From Spirodela intermedia (taxonomy: Eukaryota > Streptophyta > Magnoliopsida > Alismatales > Araceae), in the NCBI GenBank assembly GCA_902729315.2, contig LR746266.1:4474759-4538758 (forward strand): DNA of 64,000 nt, written 5' to 3'. Numbering within the stretch: the first letter of the stretch is position 1; the number at the start of each line of letters is the position of its first letter. The translations under genes and the position numbers were made by a program. Positions 22,196 to 33,900 of the stretch are shown piece after piece. The notes under the pieces are model-generated. The model worked only from the letters and a program-made list of their open reading frames with translations. It was not told where the DNA came from and did not search any database.

Positions 22196-24482
22196 GCCCA
22201 GATTTTTCCTTCAAAAGTTTGCAAGTAATTTTCTCATTCTTAACGACCTTAAGATATGGAGATTATACCTAAGGAATGATTTAAAGCCAATGGTAAGACT
22301 ATTTGATCCGGCCGCCAATCAAAACGAGACGACTTCTTCGAATGTGCTACGAATGTCAATCGCACGTTCTAATTCTTCTCTGCCAACCATCAGGATAAAC
22401 ATATTTATGCCATTTCGGATTGGACTAGCCATTCCCGTCGCGATTTCCAGTTCCCATCATATGTATCGGGAATAGAAAAAACACTAGAACGGCAAATAGG
22501 ACCGGTACCGAGTTCGAAGCTCAAGAAAGAGATCATAATGCAAACCTTCTCTACGGAAGCGACGCCCTTCCGACCGTATCTGTTTACCCTAAACAACGGA
22601 AGCCTGGCACTCAAGGCGGAACCTATTGCATGGCGAGGAGCGGGGAGAGTAGAAGGGAGCCCCTAGGAATAGCCCCCAGAAAATAAATTATCCGTCCTTG
22701 AGTAGCGCAGACGAGAAAAGTGGCAGTGAATTAGATGATCCCCAGTGTTCTTATCTTCCCAAATTCGCCGCATTTTCCATGACCCCAGCTTTGGATAAAA
22801 AACAGGGCGAGATTCAAGGGGTTTCTGTTTAATTGTAGGAGTCCGTTCCTACATCTCCGCATCGTCGTCCTACGTAGCTCCTCCTCTTGCGCCGATCAGG
22901 GGCCACCAAAGCTCGGGGACGCGCGTCAATGGCGGCCGCCCCCCATGCGCCGGAGACGGAGCCGCCCGGCGAGAGAGCTCCCCCGAGCGAGAGCTATTTC
23001 CATGATCCAGAGGCCGTTTGGCTTCCCCCGCCTCGTTCAACCCGTCTTCGCGCCTTTCCTGCCGTATCTCTTAAACCGAAAAACAGAAAACTTCACTTTA
23101 AAATCCCTTTAAATTAACCATTTTACATATACCCTTATTTGAAAAACAAAAATCTGTACATACCCAGGCTTTCAATCCTTATCTTCTAAATTCCCCCTTA
23201 CTTATCTTCCACTTGCTAATTGGGTAAAATATAAGGACTTATTTTTAAAAATCGAGGCCCGTCAAACCATCGATAAAGTCAGCTCTAAGATAATATTTTT
23301 TTAATTAATGAAAATAATCCTTCTTTTTGATGACCATATCGCTTCCAAATATGATAAAAATGGCATTTTGAAGAGAAGAAATGATTACCTTTTCTGCGGT
23401 AAGCATGAAGCTATGCAAAAGCTGGCCCTCTGAATCGCACCGCCGGGGCCCGCCACCGCCGCCGGCAGCCCCCAGAAGCTTCGCGTCGACAGGAACGCTT
23501 CATCTCCCAACTCGTCGTCAACCTGATCGGCGCTTCTTCCTGTCGCTTGTTCTTAGACGACTGTCCCCCGTGAGAACATCAGTCATATACGATCTTTTGT
23601 GACCGTAATCCGATGGCTCTTTCCGGACAAGCGAGGGGCGGGGGGGGACCGCGTCGTCTTTCGATTTAAAGTCAACCTTTGCTACATGGAAGTCAACTGT
23701 TCACCGACCAACCGGAGAAGAGAGTAGACAGAGCGGAGTCAACCGCGGAGATTCCTCCTCCAGATCCTCTCTGGATCGTTCTCGCGCGCTTCGTACGCGT
23801 GTACTGAGAGGCCTTCTTCGTAGCTTCCCGGAATCCTCCATGGAAGCAGCCCGCTCTGTGATCTCCTCCCCCGGCTTCCGCCGTCCTCTCCTTTCTCCGA
23901 ACTAGGATGGGCATCTCCATCGCCCCCGGCTGGCTCGCTCCGACGCTTGCTATCTCGCGAGCTCGAAGGTCTGGAAGAAGACCGGCGGACCTGCCGCGAG
24001 GGCTTCGCCGTCGCAGCAGGCGTTCTCCCTGAGACGGGGAGGATCATCGGCTCCGCCGCCCGGAGGTGGAAGTCTGCCGCCGCCGCTAGGGAGCTGCTCG
24101 AGGAACTGCTGCTCAAGGTGAGAGGACCGTCCCTGAAGCATCCGAAGACCATCTCCCAAACCCACTTGGAGATTTTCGTGAGTCTTTGTTCCTCAATGTC
24201 TAGCATATATTAAAGCTAAAGCACTTTAAAAAAATAATTACGTGTTTGAACGTGCCATCATATCTGGAAATCTATCTGCCGTTTGCCGTTGTTCATCAGA
24301 TGCGTTTTATGCTTCCAAAATATGCCGTTAGTTGTGAATTTTCAGTGTATTATGTAGAAAAGTGGGTTTACAATACGAAATCTTGGGATCGACTTCTTCA
24401 CTGCACTTGTAGTACCTGCGCGTGCATAAATTAGTGTGTATCTATCATGGAGATAGAGAAAGAGAGAGGGATGGATGGAGAC

Positions 24483-24485
<3 letters not shown>

Positions 24486-24540
<55 letters not shown>
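24486..24540. repeat. (GA)n microsatellite
   Basis: About 27 uninterrupted GA units following GATGGATGGAGACAG. Confidence 0.93.
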
Positions 24541-24542
<2 letters not shown>

Positions 24543-25166
24543 CTGACTGACATGGTCAGGGTGTAGTGGACTAATACTCTTATACGACTTGGTTTTGGAA
24601 CCCAGTCTGCGAAAAATCAGGCAGAGTTGGGGTATGGGAGATCTATGCCTAGGAATACTCGTGTTAGGATAATCAGTTCGATTTTTTTTCTATTTGACAG
24701 AGAAATTCATGCTTATTATCACATTTTTAACGCAGGGTTTCGTTTTTCCTGCTACTCAACTGGCAATGGCGAGGCACTGCATGAAACCCCCATCAAGCGA
24801 ACTGTTTTAGATCTCATGGGGGAACCCAGACCAGGCCTCTGGGCGTCCTCCACACCTCTTACCGCCATCGCTGTCGCTGCCTTCAGGGGGTGAAATCAAG
24901 AGGTAACCGGGTCATGAAATTAGGGCTCTACAGGGTGAGAAAGACGACGAGGGAGAAGAAAGCCAGCGTCTAGAAGGTTCGGCGACTGAAGTGTAAGAGC
25001 CTGCATCAACATTAGGTTTTCTATCTTTTTATGAGCTCCTCGCCTGCTAGTCCGGTACGAAAGCAACAGAGCGGGGGAGAGAGAGAGGACCCTGATGTCT
25101 CCTCTCGCCCATCGAGAAAGAGACGGAGAACCCACCGCACCGCTCCTCATTCCTGTCTTAAGATGC

Positions 25167-25198
<32 letters not shown>

Positions 25199-25725
25199 AG
25201 GAAGACGCATTGCCGATGAGAAGAGTTTCGGAAACGTTTCTACGAGAAAACATGCCGGGGATCGCCGGAGCCGGACGGAGAAGGAATAATGCTCGTGGTG
25301 GGGAGACGGGGAAAATATGTAAAATAACGAAATTCAAAAGAAGGCGGGGGCGCCTTCCACTGGGGTCCACCTCAGATCGAGATGTCCTACGTGTTGAGGA
25401 GGAAGAAGGACACCCAAGGCGTGCCACGGCAGACAGTTGCACAATGGGGCCCACTGAAAAACCATACGTTTTGCATTGCACGCATTAATATGTGCGTGAC
25501 AGAGAGAGCGAGAGAGTGAGAGGCGCGCCACTCGTTTGGACACTTGTGGGGGAGCCCTCCGCTCTTCTCGTCCTTTTGACGGAAACACACCGCTTCCCCT
25601 CCGGCACCGGCGGTTTCATCTTCCCTGTCGCATCCTTCTCTGAGCTGGCAAGGACCCTCTCCCTGCTTCTCCAATGGAGGCGGACCGCGTCGGCTTCTTC
25701 GGCTGATCTCTCTCCGTACCCTCCT

Positions 25726-25777
25726 TCCTCTCTCTCTCTCTCTCTCTCTCTCTCGGTCTCTCTCTCTCTCTCTGTCG
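25726..25777. repeat. (CT)n microsatellite in the CNGC2 leader/promoter
   Basis: CT repeats with two GTCTC interruptions, about 270 nt before the CNGC2 start codon. Confidence 0.88.
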
Positions 25778-25823
25778 CTCGCTCCCGCTCTCGCTGTTCG
25801 CTCGTCCTACGCCGCTGTCCCAG

Positions 25824-25874
25824 AGAGGAGGGGAGGGGAGGGGAGGGGAGGGGAGGGGAGGGCAGGGCAGGGCA
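25824..25874 (+). promoter_or_regulatory. (GGGGA)n tract, potential G-quadruplex upstream of CNGC2
   Basis: Six or more runs of four G separated by single A, followed by three GGGCA units. Runs of G this dense with one-base loops can fold as a four-tetrad G-quadruplex in DNA, or in RNA if the region is transcribed. It lies about 165 nt before the ATG on the sense strand. Folding is inferred from composition. Confidence 0.7.
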
Positions 25875-26037
25875 GGAAGGGAGAGGCAGGTATATGTTCA
25901 GAAGGGCGTGCGACGAGGCTGGGCGCCTCTCGCTCCTCCGTTGATGGTCGTCTCTTTTATCGGGTGCTGCTCTGGTGGGAGGTCGGAGCTCTCACTCTCC
26001 CACACCCTCCTCCCTCTCCTCTGATGGTTCCCAGAGA

Positions 26038-28885
26038 ATGGCCTCAGTCTCTCGGCTCCTCGTTTCCCTCTCAAGGTTAGGCTTCTTTTGCTCGAGGAGG
26101 AGGAAGACAGACCTCCACTCCACAGCCCAGAGTCGCGGCCTCCTATCTTTCTCGTCTGGTTTTAATTTTAAACTCTCCCGAGGGCCCGTTTCCGATCACC
26201 GACTGAGGATTTCGCCAGAGTGATGCAGGTGGATCGGAGCTTTCAGTGATGGGGGGAGGAAGAAGCTCTGCGCCCACGAGCAAGACGACGGAAGCAACAG
26301 CAGCAGGGAGGGTAGCACCTCCTTGCACTCGCCGGGGGAGTGCTACGCCTGTACTCAGGTGGGCGCCCCTGCATTCCACTCCACCAGCTGCGACCACGCG
26401 CACCCGCCGGAGTGGGAGGCCAACGCCGGCTCCTCCTTGATCCCCATCCAGAACCTCCCCACCGCCCACTCCGCCAGGCCCGGCGGCGCCGCCAAGCTTG
26501 GGAAGGGAGGGGCCGACCCACGTTCCACCTGGATCTTCGGGCGAGTGCTCGACCCTCGCAGCAAGCGGGTGCACCGATGGAACCGGGGCTTCTTGCTGGC
26601 GCGAGCGCTAGCGTTGGCCATCGACCCGCTCTTCTTCTACGCCCTCTCCATCGGGAGCGGCGGCGCCACCTGCTTCTTCATGGACGCGGGAATAGCCCTC
26701 ATCGTCACCGCCCTCCGCACCTTTGCCGACGTGGTCCATGTCTTCCACATCTGGCTCCAGTTCCGTCTCGCCTACATCTCAAAGGAATCGCTAGTGGTTG
26801 GCTGCGGGAAGCTCGTCTGGGACGCCCGCGCCGTCGCCGCTCACTACGTCCTCTCGCCGAAGCGCTTCTGGTTCGACATCTTCGTCATCCTCCCGATGCC
26901 CCAGGTATCTGTCGCTCCGCCCTCCCGCAGGTCCTTGGCGGCGCCTGCTGCGCGTTTGCTCTTCAATATCGAACGTCTTGTAGGTGGTCCTCTGGCTGAT
27001 CGTGCCGAAGTTGATCCGAGAAGGGAGGATCAAGCTCGTGGTGACGATCCTCCTCTTCATCTTCCTGTTCCAGTTCCTCCCCAAGGTCTACCACAGCATC
27101 GCCACCATGCGGAGGATGCAGAAGGTTACGGGGTACATTTTCGGGACCATCTGGTGGGGCTTCGCCCTCAACCTTGCCGCCTACTTCATCGCTTCCCATG
27201 TGAGTAGAGCCTCGAATCGCCGAAAAAGGTGGATCAATTCAGGTATCTGGGCCTCTAAATCTTTTCTGTTCAGGTGGCCGGCGGCTGCTGGTACGTTCTA
27301 GCGATCCAGCGGGTGGCTTCGTGCCTCCGGCATGAATGCGAGGGCAAAAACAGTTGCGGCCTCGTCCCGTTGGCCTGCTCCAAGGAGCTCTGCTATCGGA
27401 TACCCTTACCGAGGGGTTTGGGCGAGTACTCCTGCAACAGCAACCTGACGATGGCCGCTGCTAGGAAGAGCTTTCCCGAATGTCTGCAACCAGAGGGGGC
27501 CTTCCCGTACGGGATCTACAGTTGGGCTCTCCCCGTTGTCTCTGCTGACTCGGTCTCCGTGAAGATACTCTACCCCATATTCTGGGGCCTAATGACCCTC
27601 AGGTTATTGTTTTGAAAAACTTCGGAACTTATCTTGTTTTCGAACTTTTCGCATCCAGGAATGTCTCTGATCCATTCCCTAGATCCGCAGCACCTTTGGC
27701 AATGTTCTCGAGCCCACCAGTCAGTGGATGGAGGTGGTCTTCAGCATAATCATCACTCTCAGCGGTCTGATGCTCTTCACATTGCTGATCGGAAACATCC
27801 AGGTGGGCTGTAGCTTCAAAAATCTCCTCCTCCCTCCATCGTCTTCCCTCGTCTCCTCAGGCCGACGAACTTATCCCCGACGGTGCAGGTCTTCCTGCAT
27901 GCCGTCATGGCCAGGAAAAGGAAGATGCAGCTGCGTTGCCGGGACATGGAGTGGTGGATGCGGCGGCGGCAGCTGCCGTCGCGGCTCCGGCAGAGGGTCC
28001 GCCAGTACGAGCACCAGAGATGGGCCGCCATGAGGGGCGAGGAGGAGATGGAGATGATCCGGGACCTGCCGCAGGGCCTGAGGCGCGACATAAAGCGCCA
28101 CCTATGCCTCGATCTCATCAAGCAGGTGGTCCAAATCAACCCCTGTGTCGCTCCTCCTCCGTCCCCACGGTCCCTGACGCTGTTCATCTGTCGTCTGCTC
28201 CTTGGATCATCGCAGGTGCCACTGTTCAATAACTTGGACGACCTCATCCTTGACAACATCTGCGACCGGGTCAAGCCCATCGTCTTCTCCAAGGGAGAGA
28301 AGGTGACGTAGAACGATAATCCCTCACCACCCTTCGCTGTGCTCATTCTTCTTCTTATTCTTCTTCTTATTCTTCTTCTTCTTCCTCCAGGTGATCAGGG
28401 AAGGCGACCCGGTTCAGCGCATGGTGTTCATCGTCCGTGGGCGCCTGCGGAGCAGCCAGTGCCTCAGCAAGGGCACGGTGGCGACCTGCATGCTGGGGCC
28501 GGGGAATTTCCTTGGCGACGAGCTCCTCTCATGGTGCCTCCGCCGGCCGTTCGTCGACCGCCTGCCGACCTCCTCCGCCACCTTCGAGTGCGTTGATCCG
28601 GCCTACGGCTTCTCCCTCGACGCTCACGACTTCAGGTACCTGACCGAGCACTTCCGGTACAAGTTCGCCAACGAGAGGCTCAAGAAGACGGCCAGGCACT
28701 ATTCCTCCAACTGGCGCACCTGGGCGGCGGTCAACATCCAGCTCGCCTGGCGGCGCCACCGCGTGAGGACGAGGGGCGCCGCCCCTCCTCCCCCCCCGGA
28801 AAGCGGCTGTAGCGACGCCGAACGCCGCCTCCGGCAGTACGCCGCCGTGTTCATGGCCATCCGGCCTCACGACCACCTCGAATAA
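26038..28885 (+). CDS. CNGC2: Cyclic nucleotide-gated ion channel, CNGC2 (DND1) type
   Basis: Eight exons (26038-26075, 26229-26904, 26984-27199, 27274-27602, 27691-27802, 27889-28125, 28216-28302, 28391-28885) give 729 residues, the size of Arabidopsis CNGC2. The plasma-membrane channel conducts Ca2+ and works with CNGC4 in immunity and calcium signalling. Diagnostic CNGC2 features include ECYACTQVGAPAFHSTSCDH near the N-terminus, VLDPRSKRVHRWNRGFLLAR, six transmembrane segments, the pore loop WGLMTLSTFGNVLEPTS, MEWWMRRRQLPSRLRQRVRQ in the C-linker, the nucleotide-binding domain (IREGDPVQRM ... GDELLSWCLRRPFVDRLPTS) and an IQ motif, AAVNIQLAWRR, for calmodulin. The first exon is only 38 nt; an upstream in-frame ATG at 25975 would add 21 residues. 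Introns of about 70-150 nt are unusually short. Confidence 0.95.
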
Positions 28886-29079
28886 ACCCACCAGATCGCC
28901 CAAAAGCTCGAATAAAAAGGGGGAGGGGGGGCGGGTGGCCGTGGTAAATAAGACTCGCTGGTTTAGTCCGCAGCGTTGACATTTTATCCGCCGCCGTTAC
29001 ATTGGGGAACCCACGAAGAGGTGATAACTTACTTACACAACCAGTGATTATTTATATAACATGTGCCACTAACTGCAAG
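28886..29079. terminator. Short convergent 3' region between CNGC2 and the unknown gene
   Basis: Only 194 bp separate the two stop codons. AATAAAA at 28910-28916 is a good poly(A) signal for CNGC2, so the two 3' UTRs probably abut or overlap. Confidence 0.55.
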
Positions 29080-30669
29080 TCAACTATCTACCCCGACGAG
29101 AGGCAATTCCACGTCATCGCGCCACTCCACGCAGCGAGTCTCCACGTAGGACGATTTGAGCTCGTTGGGCCAGTATGTTACCCAGATCTTGGCGCCAACA
29201 CGCCACCTCATCACCTTCCCCTCCATCTCCCTCCCGACCCTCCAGCTTGCCCATTGTCCGTGCTCTTCCCCGGCCACCACCAGCCCGCCGCCCTTGTTGA
29301 AGACCCGCCCGGGTCCGGTGTAGCGCCGCCGCATCGCGCCCCTCGGGTCGGGCCCGCCGGCGGCGGCGCCGGGTCTCCAGGCGGCGGCCTCCGCCCCTGT
29401 CGCGGGGTCGCACAGTACACCCTCAAACACGGCAAGGTTCCCCTCCGCCGCCTGCTCCCACCGCCAGGCGCGGGTCCGCGACCGAGCCGTGGTCCGAGCC
29501 ACCGCCTTCACTCTGGGGAACTTGGAGTCGCCGAGGCCCGCCTTGACCGTCTGTTCCCTCTCCATCTCCCTCTCCGGGTTCTCCGTGGAGCGACCAAGAC
29601 TCAGGCAAGAGACGCCGGCGGAGCCGAGCTCCGGGCCCACCCAGACGCGGACCCGGGACGGGAAGTGCCGCTCGTCCGGCGGCGGTGCCACGGCGGCGCC
29701 GCCGGCGGGATCGTCCTCCTCCGTCTCACCCTTCCCAAAGCCGAGTCGCGCGACGAGCAGTCGCAAGTTGTCGACCCGGACGGCGACTCGGAGGAATCGG
29801 TCGCCGGGCCGTGAGGCCGCCACGGAGTACTCCAGCTGGAGCACCGATTCCAGCTGCTGGTGCGCGAGGGCGTAGCGGAGAAGTGCCTCCTTGGCCTCCA
29901 GGTGGTCGCCAGCGGGGGCGTGGTTCGTGCGGGCCATGGACAGGATAGGGGCGTAGCCTCTAAGCACCCAGAGCCCGTGCGACTCGGCGGCGTAGGAGAA
30001 TGATCCGAGACTGGGACGGGAGTCGCCCGACTCAGAAGGAGGCGACAGCTCCCTCAAAATGGACCTCTTGGCCAGCAGGTAGCCCAGCGACCGCATAAAA
30101 AGCATCTCCCAGTCGACGCCCCCCGAGAGGAGGAACTCCCTCATGACCTCCCTGCAGTCGAGGCTACTCTCCAGGCGCGCGTTCATGGCCTGGAAGAAGA
30201 GGTAGCCCACCTCCGCGGGGGAGTCGCAGGCGCAGAGCCAGAAGAGCCTGGAGAGGAAGACGAGATCGAAGAAGTGGGCGAACTCCGAGCGGGGGCTCCA
30301 GCTCGTGAAGAAGCGGCGCAGATCGAGCTTCGGCGGGACACCCGCGGCGGCGCCGCTGGAGGGGGCCCTGGAAATGACTTCCTGGACGAGCTGGAGGAGG
30401 AGAGGGTAGAGGCCATAGCGGCCGTCGGAGGAGATGGGGCATGGGTTTGATACCCACAGCGTCTTGGAGGGGATGGAGGGGTGGAACCCTTGCAGGCACA
30501 CCGAGAAGGTCGCAAGGGCCTCCGAGTTGGAGCCCGCCGTCCTCTCGGCCTTAAGGGCGACGGACTTGGCCGGCGACCCCGCCACCTCCAGGATGAACCG
30601 CGAGTCCGCCGTCTCCGGCCACTCCTCGGGGTCCGGCAGGTCGGTAATCCATGACCAGACCCCCTTCAT
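29080..30669 (-). CDS. Single-exon plant protein of unknown function, 529 residues
   Basis: A long GC-rich intronless frame starting MKGVWSWITDLPDPEEWPET. I do not recognise a named domain, but the sequence looks like a real, ordered plant protein: N-terminal LEVAGSPAKSVALKAERTAG, SDGRYGLYPLLLQLVQEVIS, a helical middle (SEFAHFFDLVFLSRLFWLC, VDWEMLFMRSLGYLLAKRS) and a C-terminal half with VRVWVGPELGSAGVSCLSLG and KAVARTTARSRTRAWRWEQ. No signal peptide or clear membrane segment. I believe intronless homologues of this kind exist across land plants, but assign no function. Its promoter sits in the 326-bp gap to the fucosidase gene on the same strand. Confidence 0.82.
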   Translation of the reverse strand: MKGVWSWITDLPDPEEWPETADSRFILEVAGSPAKSVALKAERTAGSNSEALATFSVCLQGFHPSIPSKTLWVSNPCPISSDGRYGLYPLLLQLVQEVISRAPSSGAAAGVPPKLDLRRFFTSWSPRSEFAHFFDLVFLSRLFWLCACDSPAEVGYLFFQAMNARLESSLDCREVMREFLLSGGVDWEMLFMRSLGYLLAKRSILRELSPPSESGDSRPSLGSFSYAAESHGLWVLRGYAPILSMARTNHAPAGDHLEAKEALLRYALAHQQLESVLQLEYSVAASRPGDRFLRVAVRVDNLRLLVARLGFGKGETEEDDPAGGAAVAPPPDERHFPSRVRVWVGPELGSAGVSCLSLGRSTENPEREMEREQTVKAGLGDSKFPRVKAVARTTARSRTRAWRWEQAAEGNLAVFEGVLCDPATGAEAAAWRPGAAAGGPDPRGAMRRRYTGPGRVFNKGGGLVVAGEEHGQWASWRVGREMEGKVMRWRVGAKIWVTYWPNELKSSYVETRCVEWRDDVELPLVGVDS

Positions 30670-30995
30670 CCTACCTCCTCTCTCTCTCTCTGAGATTCTC
30701 TCCTTCCCTCTCTGTATAGAGTTAGATGGCGTAAGTGGCGTGTGTTAAAGGGAAGAGGCAGTGGCGGGGGAGGGGCCTACTTGGAGGAAGCTATGGCCGC
30801 TGGAATCAAGTGGGGAATTGCAGCCAGAAAGAGCGGCAGGCAGCGCCGAAGGAGACACGGTCGTCCATTCGCGTCCTCTTCTCGCCCGGAGACCACCAGG
30901 ACCACTCAAACGTGTAGCGCCGGCGGGTCGACAAACCTCGGCCTTTAAAAATTCTGAAACACGACGGCAGTAAGGATCTCATTAATACAATAAAA
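30670..30995. promoter_or_regulatory. Gap between the fucosidase 3' end and the unknown gene's start
   Basis: 326 bp on the minus strand must hold the fucosidase poly(A) site and the promoter of the single-exon gene. A short CT run (30678-30691) precedes the start codon. No further motif is called. Confidence 0.5.
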
Positions 30996-33900
30996 TCATG
31001 GCTCGCCGCAAATCTGCCCCATCTGCCAGGAGAGAGAAAGAAAGAAAGAAAGAAAGGAAATAGATAATTAGTAAAAGAATCCTGACCGAGGAGGCAAGCG
31101 GCGGCAGCGCCCGCAGGCACCGGAGGCGGCCGTCGAACGTGAAAACGTAGCCGCGGGTCAGCTCGGCGGAGACGACGGTGCCCCTGTAGTGCAGGTTCTT
31201 GACCACCGTCTGGGTCTTGGACCAGAGGCGAGCTTCGTGGAGTTCCCCTTCCTTCCAGCTGATGTTCACCGTCACGCCGCCGCGGGCCTTTAGGCCTTGG
31301 ACGCTGCCGCTGGCCCACTTATCCCTCGGCAGCGCCGGGAGCAGGTGCAGGTCGGTTTCGGTGCTCTGGGCCAGCATCTCTGCGACGCCGGCGGTGAAGC
31401 TGCGAAGGGGAGCGTCGACAGCGCCGTCAGAAGGGTCCCCACGAGAGGAGCGAATGCGTCGACCGGCGGCGGCTCTGCGTTAGAAACAGTGAAGAGAGAC
31501 ATACCCGAAGTTCCCGTCGATCTGGAAGGGCGGGTGGGCGGTGAACAGGTTGCTGTAGAGCCCCCCTTCGTAGCTAGATTCGTGTTCTGGATCGATCAGG
31601 TTGATCAACTGCAGGACCATCTTGTAGGCGTGGCCACTGTTGTGGAGGTGCGCCCACAGCGCCATCTTCCATGTGGTCGACCAACCGGGCCCTTCGTCCC
31701 CTGCACATACCCACACTGGTTCAGTCGCTTCAAGCTATTCTGAATCGTCAGTAGCTACCGGCATCTATGACCTTAAAATAAATCACATAAGATCTCCACT
31801 TTTCATAGCCTGTCATTCACTTCAGGAGATGTTCCAACACAAACAGGATCAGGTTGGAAGGTAATCTTCCCAAGATAATTCCACGTATTTTCTTTTGCCG
31901 ATTGTTCAAATCAATTCCTGTATGCTTCGTGTGTGTGTTTTTAGTGATTTTTCTTCATTCTCATCCACACTAGTCTGTAGATCACCCTTCTTCATTAGTA
32001 TCTATAAATTATAGGATACTGCTACCACCAGGATTTTTATCATCTACTGTGTGAGTCAGAAGAAACATCACGTTAGCGGAGAAATTTAATTATGTATGCA
32101 CAATATTCTAACCTAACAGTAGAATTTTCGCACGAAAAATGAAAAAAAAAGACCAAGTTTTGATCTACATAAATTTTCTGACCTCTTTTGTACAGGGTGT
32201 AATCAGCAGCTCTGCATAAGTCTGGGTTCTTTTCCATAGTAATCGTATGCCCGGGAAAAAGGCCAAACAAATGCGACAAATGGCGATGATGCACTTCAGG
32301 ATCCTGAAAATCTTGTGCCTGCTCGAGTAAGGGGAAGAGAAGGCTATGAGACCTCGTGAGCTGTGCAGAACATGATTTGAGTAATTTAGGGTGAGAGTGA
32401 AGAACTAGGTACCCATTCCATTATAGAACCATCCCTGGCGATTCTTGTTGGAGGAAGCCTTGATAGTGCCTTTCTAACTTTTTGTATAAAATCATCCTCT
32501 GTTCTTCCCAGAACCTAGGTTGTACACAGAAAACGAGATAATCCATTATAAGTATGCAGAAATCTAGCTGGAATCTCTCTCTCTCTCTCTCTCTCTATCT
32601 AATATCCAGTATGAGGTTTACCTCAGAAGCCGAAATAACAGCAGAAAAAACCTCTTTCGTGATTGCAATGTCCATGGTCGAAGAATAGCTGACACTCGCA
32701 GTCTTACCGTCAGGTGCAATGAAAGCATGCTCAGGCGAAGTCGATGGGTTGGTTTCTAGGAATCCTCCTTGTCCTTCAATCATCCAGTCCAAGAGAAAAG
32801 ATGCGCAACCTTGGAGCAAAGGGTAAGCTCTATTCTGAAGAAAAACCTGGACGTGCATAACAGGGAGGGTTAGAGAATCTCATATCTGCTGAGGATAAAT
32901 CCTTAGCAATCTGCACCGTACTAAATTATCCATCCACATATGAACCCCATACTGACGCAAGGGAGATGCAGTTAGAGATAGTATATGGCATGATGCCCTT
33001 TATACAATCTTAGCCCAAATTTACTGCAGCACATGGACACATCATAATCACAAGAACCAGCATATTTCCCTTCCCATTTCAGTAAATGTATGAAATTTTC
33101 TTAGTTTTGAATGCCCTGGGATAATTATTTTTACCACATATTTCTACACGTTCCCAACAGAAAATGCCATTTTCATAGATTTGGTCCTCGTACAACTTTT
33201 AAATTGTTTCCTTTCAATAGAGTAGCGTTTATTGATCTTTAGGGAACTCGCATACCATCAAGCCAAAATTTATATGCTTTCTTCAGAATGACGGATGTCC
33301 ACCCTCCTCAGAAAGGTGAAGATTGTATTCATAAAAAACAAATTAACACAAGTTAAATTTCGGATAAATAACTAAAATGTAATCTAAATAATAAAATTAG
33401 TCATTGTCAAAGCGCTTTAACACGATACCTTGTCCATAGAAAAAGTATAATGCTCCCATAGATGAGTACAAATCCATGCTCCTCCCATTGGCCACAATGC
33501 CCAGACAGGATCACCGTTATCTGGTGATGTTTTTGCCCATATATCTGAGACTTGATGTGCCACCCAACCACTACACTCGTAGTTCACCTGTATACTAGCA
33601 GTCAAATGACCAAACTTGAATAATATAAAAAAATTCCTATTTTCATATTACAAAAGACAATGATTGAAACATGTATCTTGAGAAAAGAAAATTAGGCGGT
33701 TTAATCAACGTGTTAAAGTTAACGAATAGCTCATCCAAGTAAAGCATAAAAGCATTCTCTGTGAATGAATTTCAAGGATATTGATAACAGATTCATTGGT
33801 ACCAAGTAAACAGTTCGAGTAAGTAGGATAAACTCATTCCTGCCTTTTGGTGAATGAAGATGACGCTAATCGACACCCAACATTCCTTTTGGTTTTCGTG

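Larger units (their letters stand above)
22196..26037. other. 3.8-kb spacer between divergent PTEN1 and CNGC2
   Basis: Likely includes the PTEN1 5' UTR and promoter and the long CNGC2 leader. GC-rich open stretches at about 22900-23030 and 23740-24120 (both strands) match no family I recognise; the second could be a small gene or leader exon. GA/CT microsatellites occur at 24486-24540, 25174-25198 and 25726-25777. No transposon was identified. Confidence 0.45.

Noticed and set aside
23739-24213. Open frames on both strands at 23740-24210
   Set aside because: Low-complexity Ser/Arg/Gly-rich translations with no recognised similarity; not enough to call a gene.
28529-28903. Minus-strand frame opposite the CNGC2 C-terminal exon
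   Set aside because: Antisense shadow of a GC-rich exon; the plus strand matches CNGC2 without breaks.
32073-32294. Short frames across fucosidase exons treated as separate genes
   Set aside because: They contain GH95 motifs that join in phase with flanking exons of one gene.
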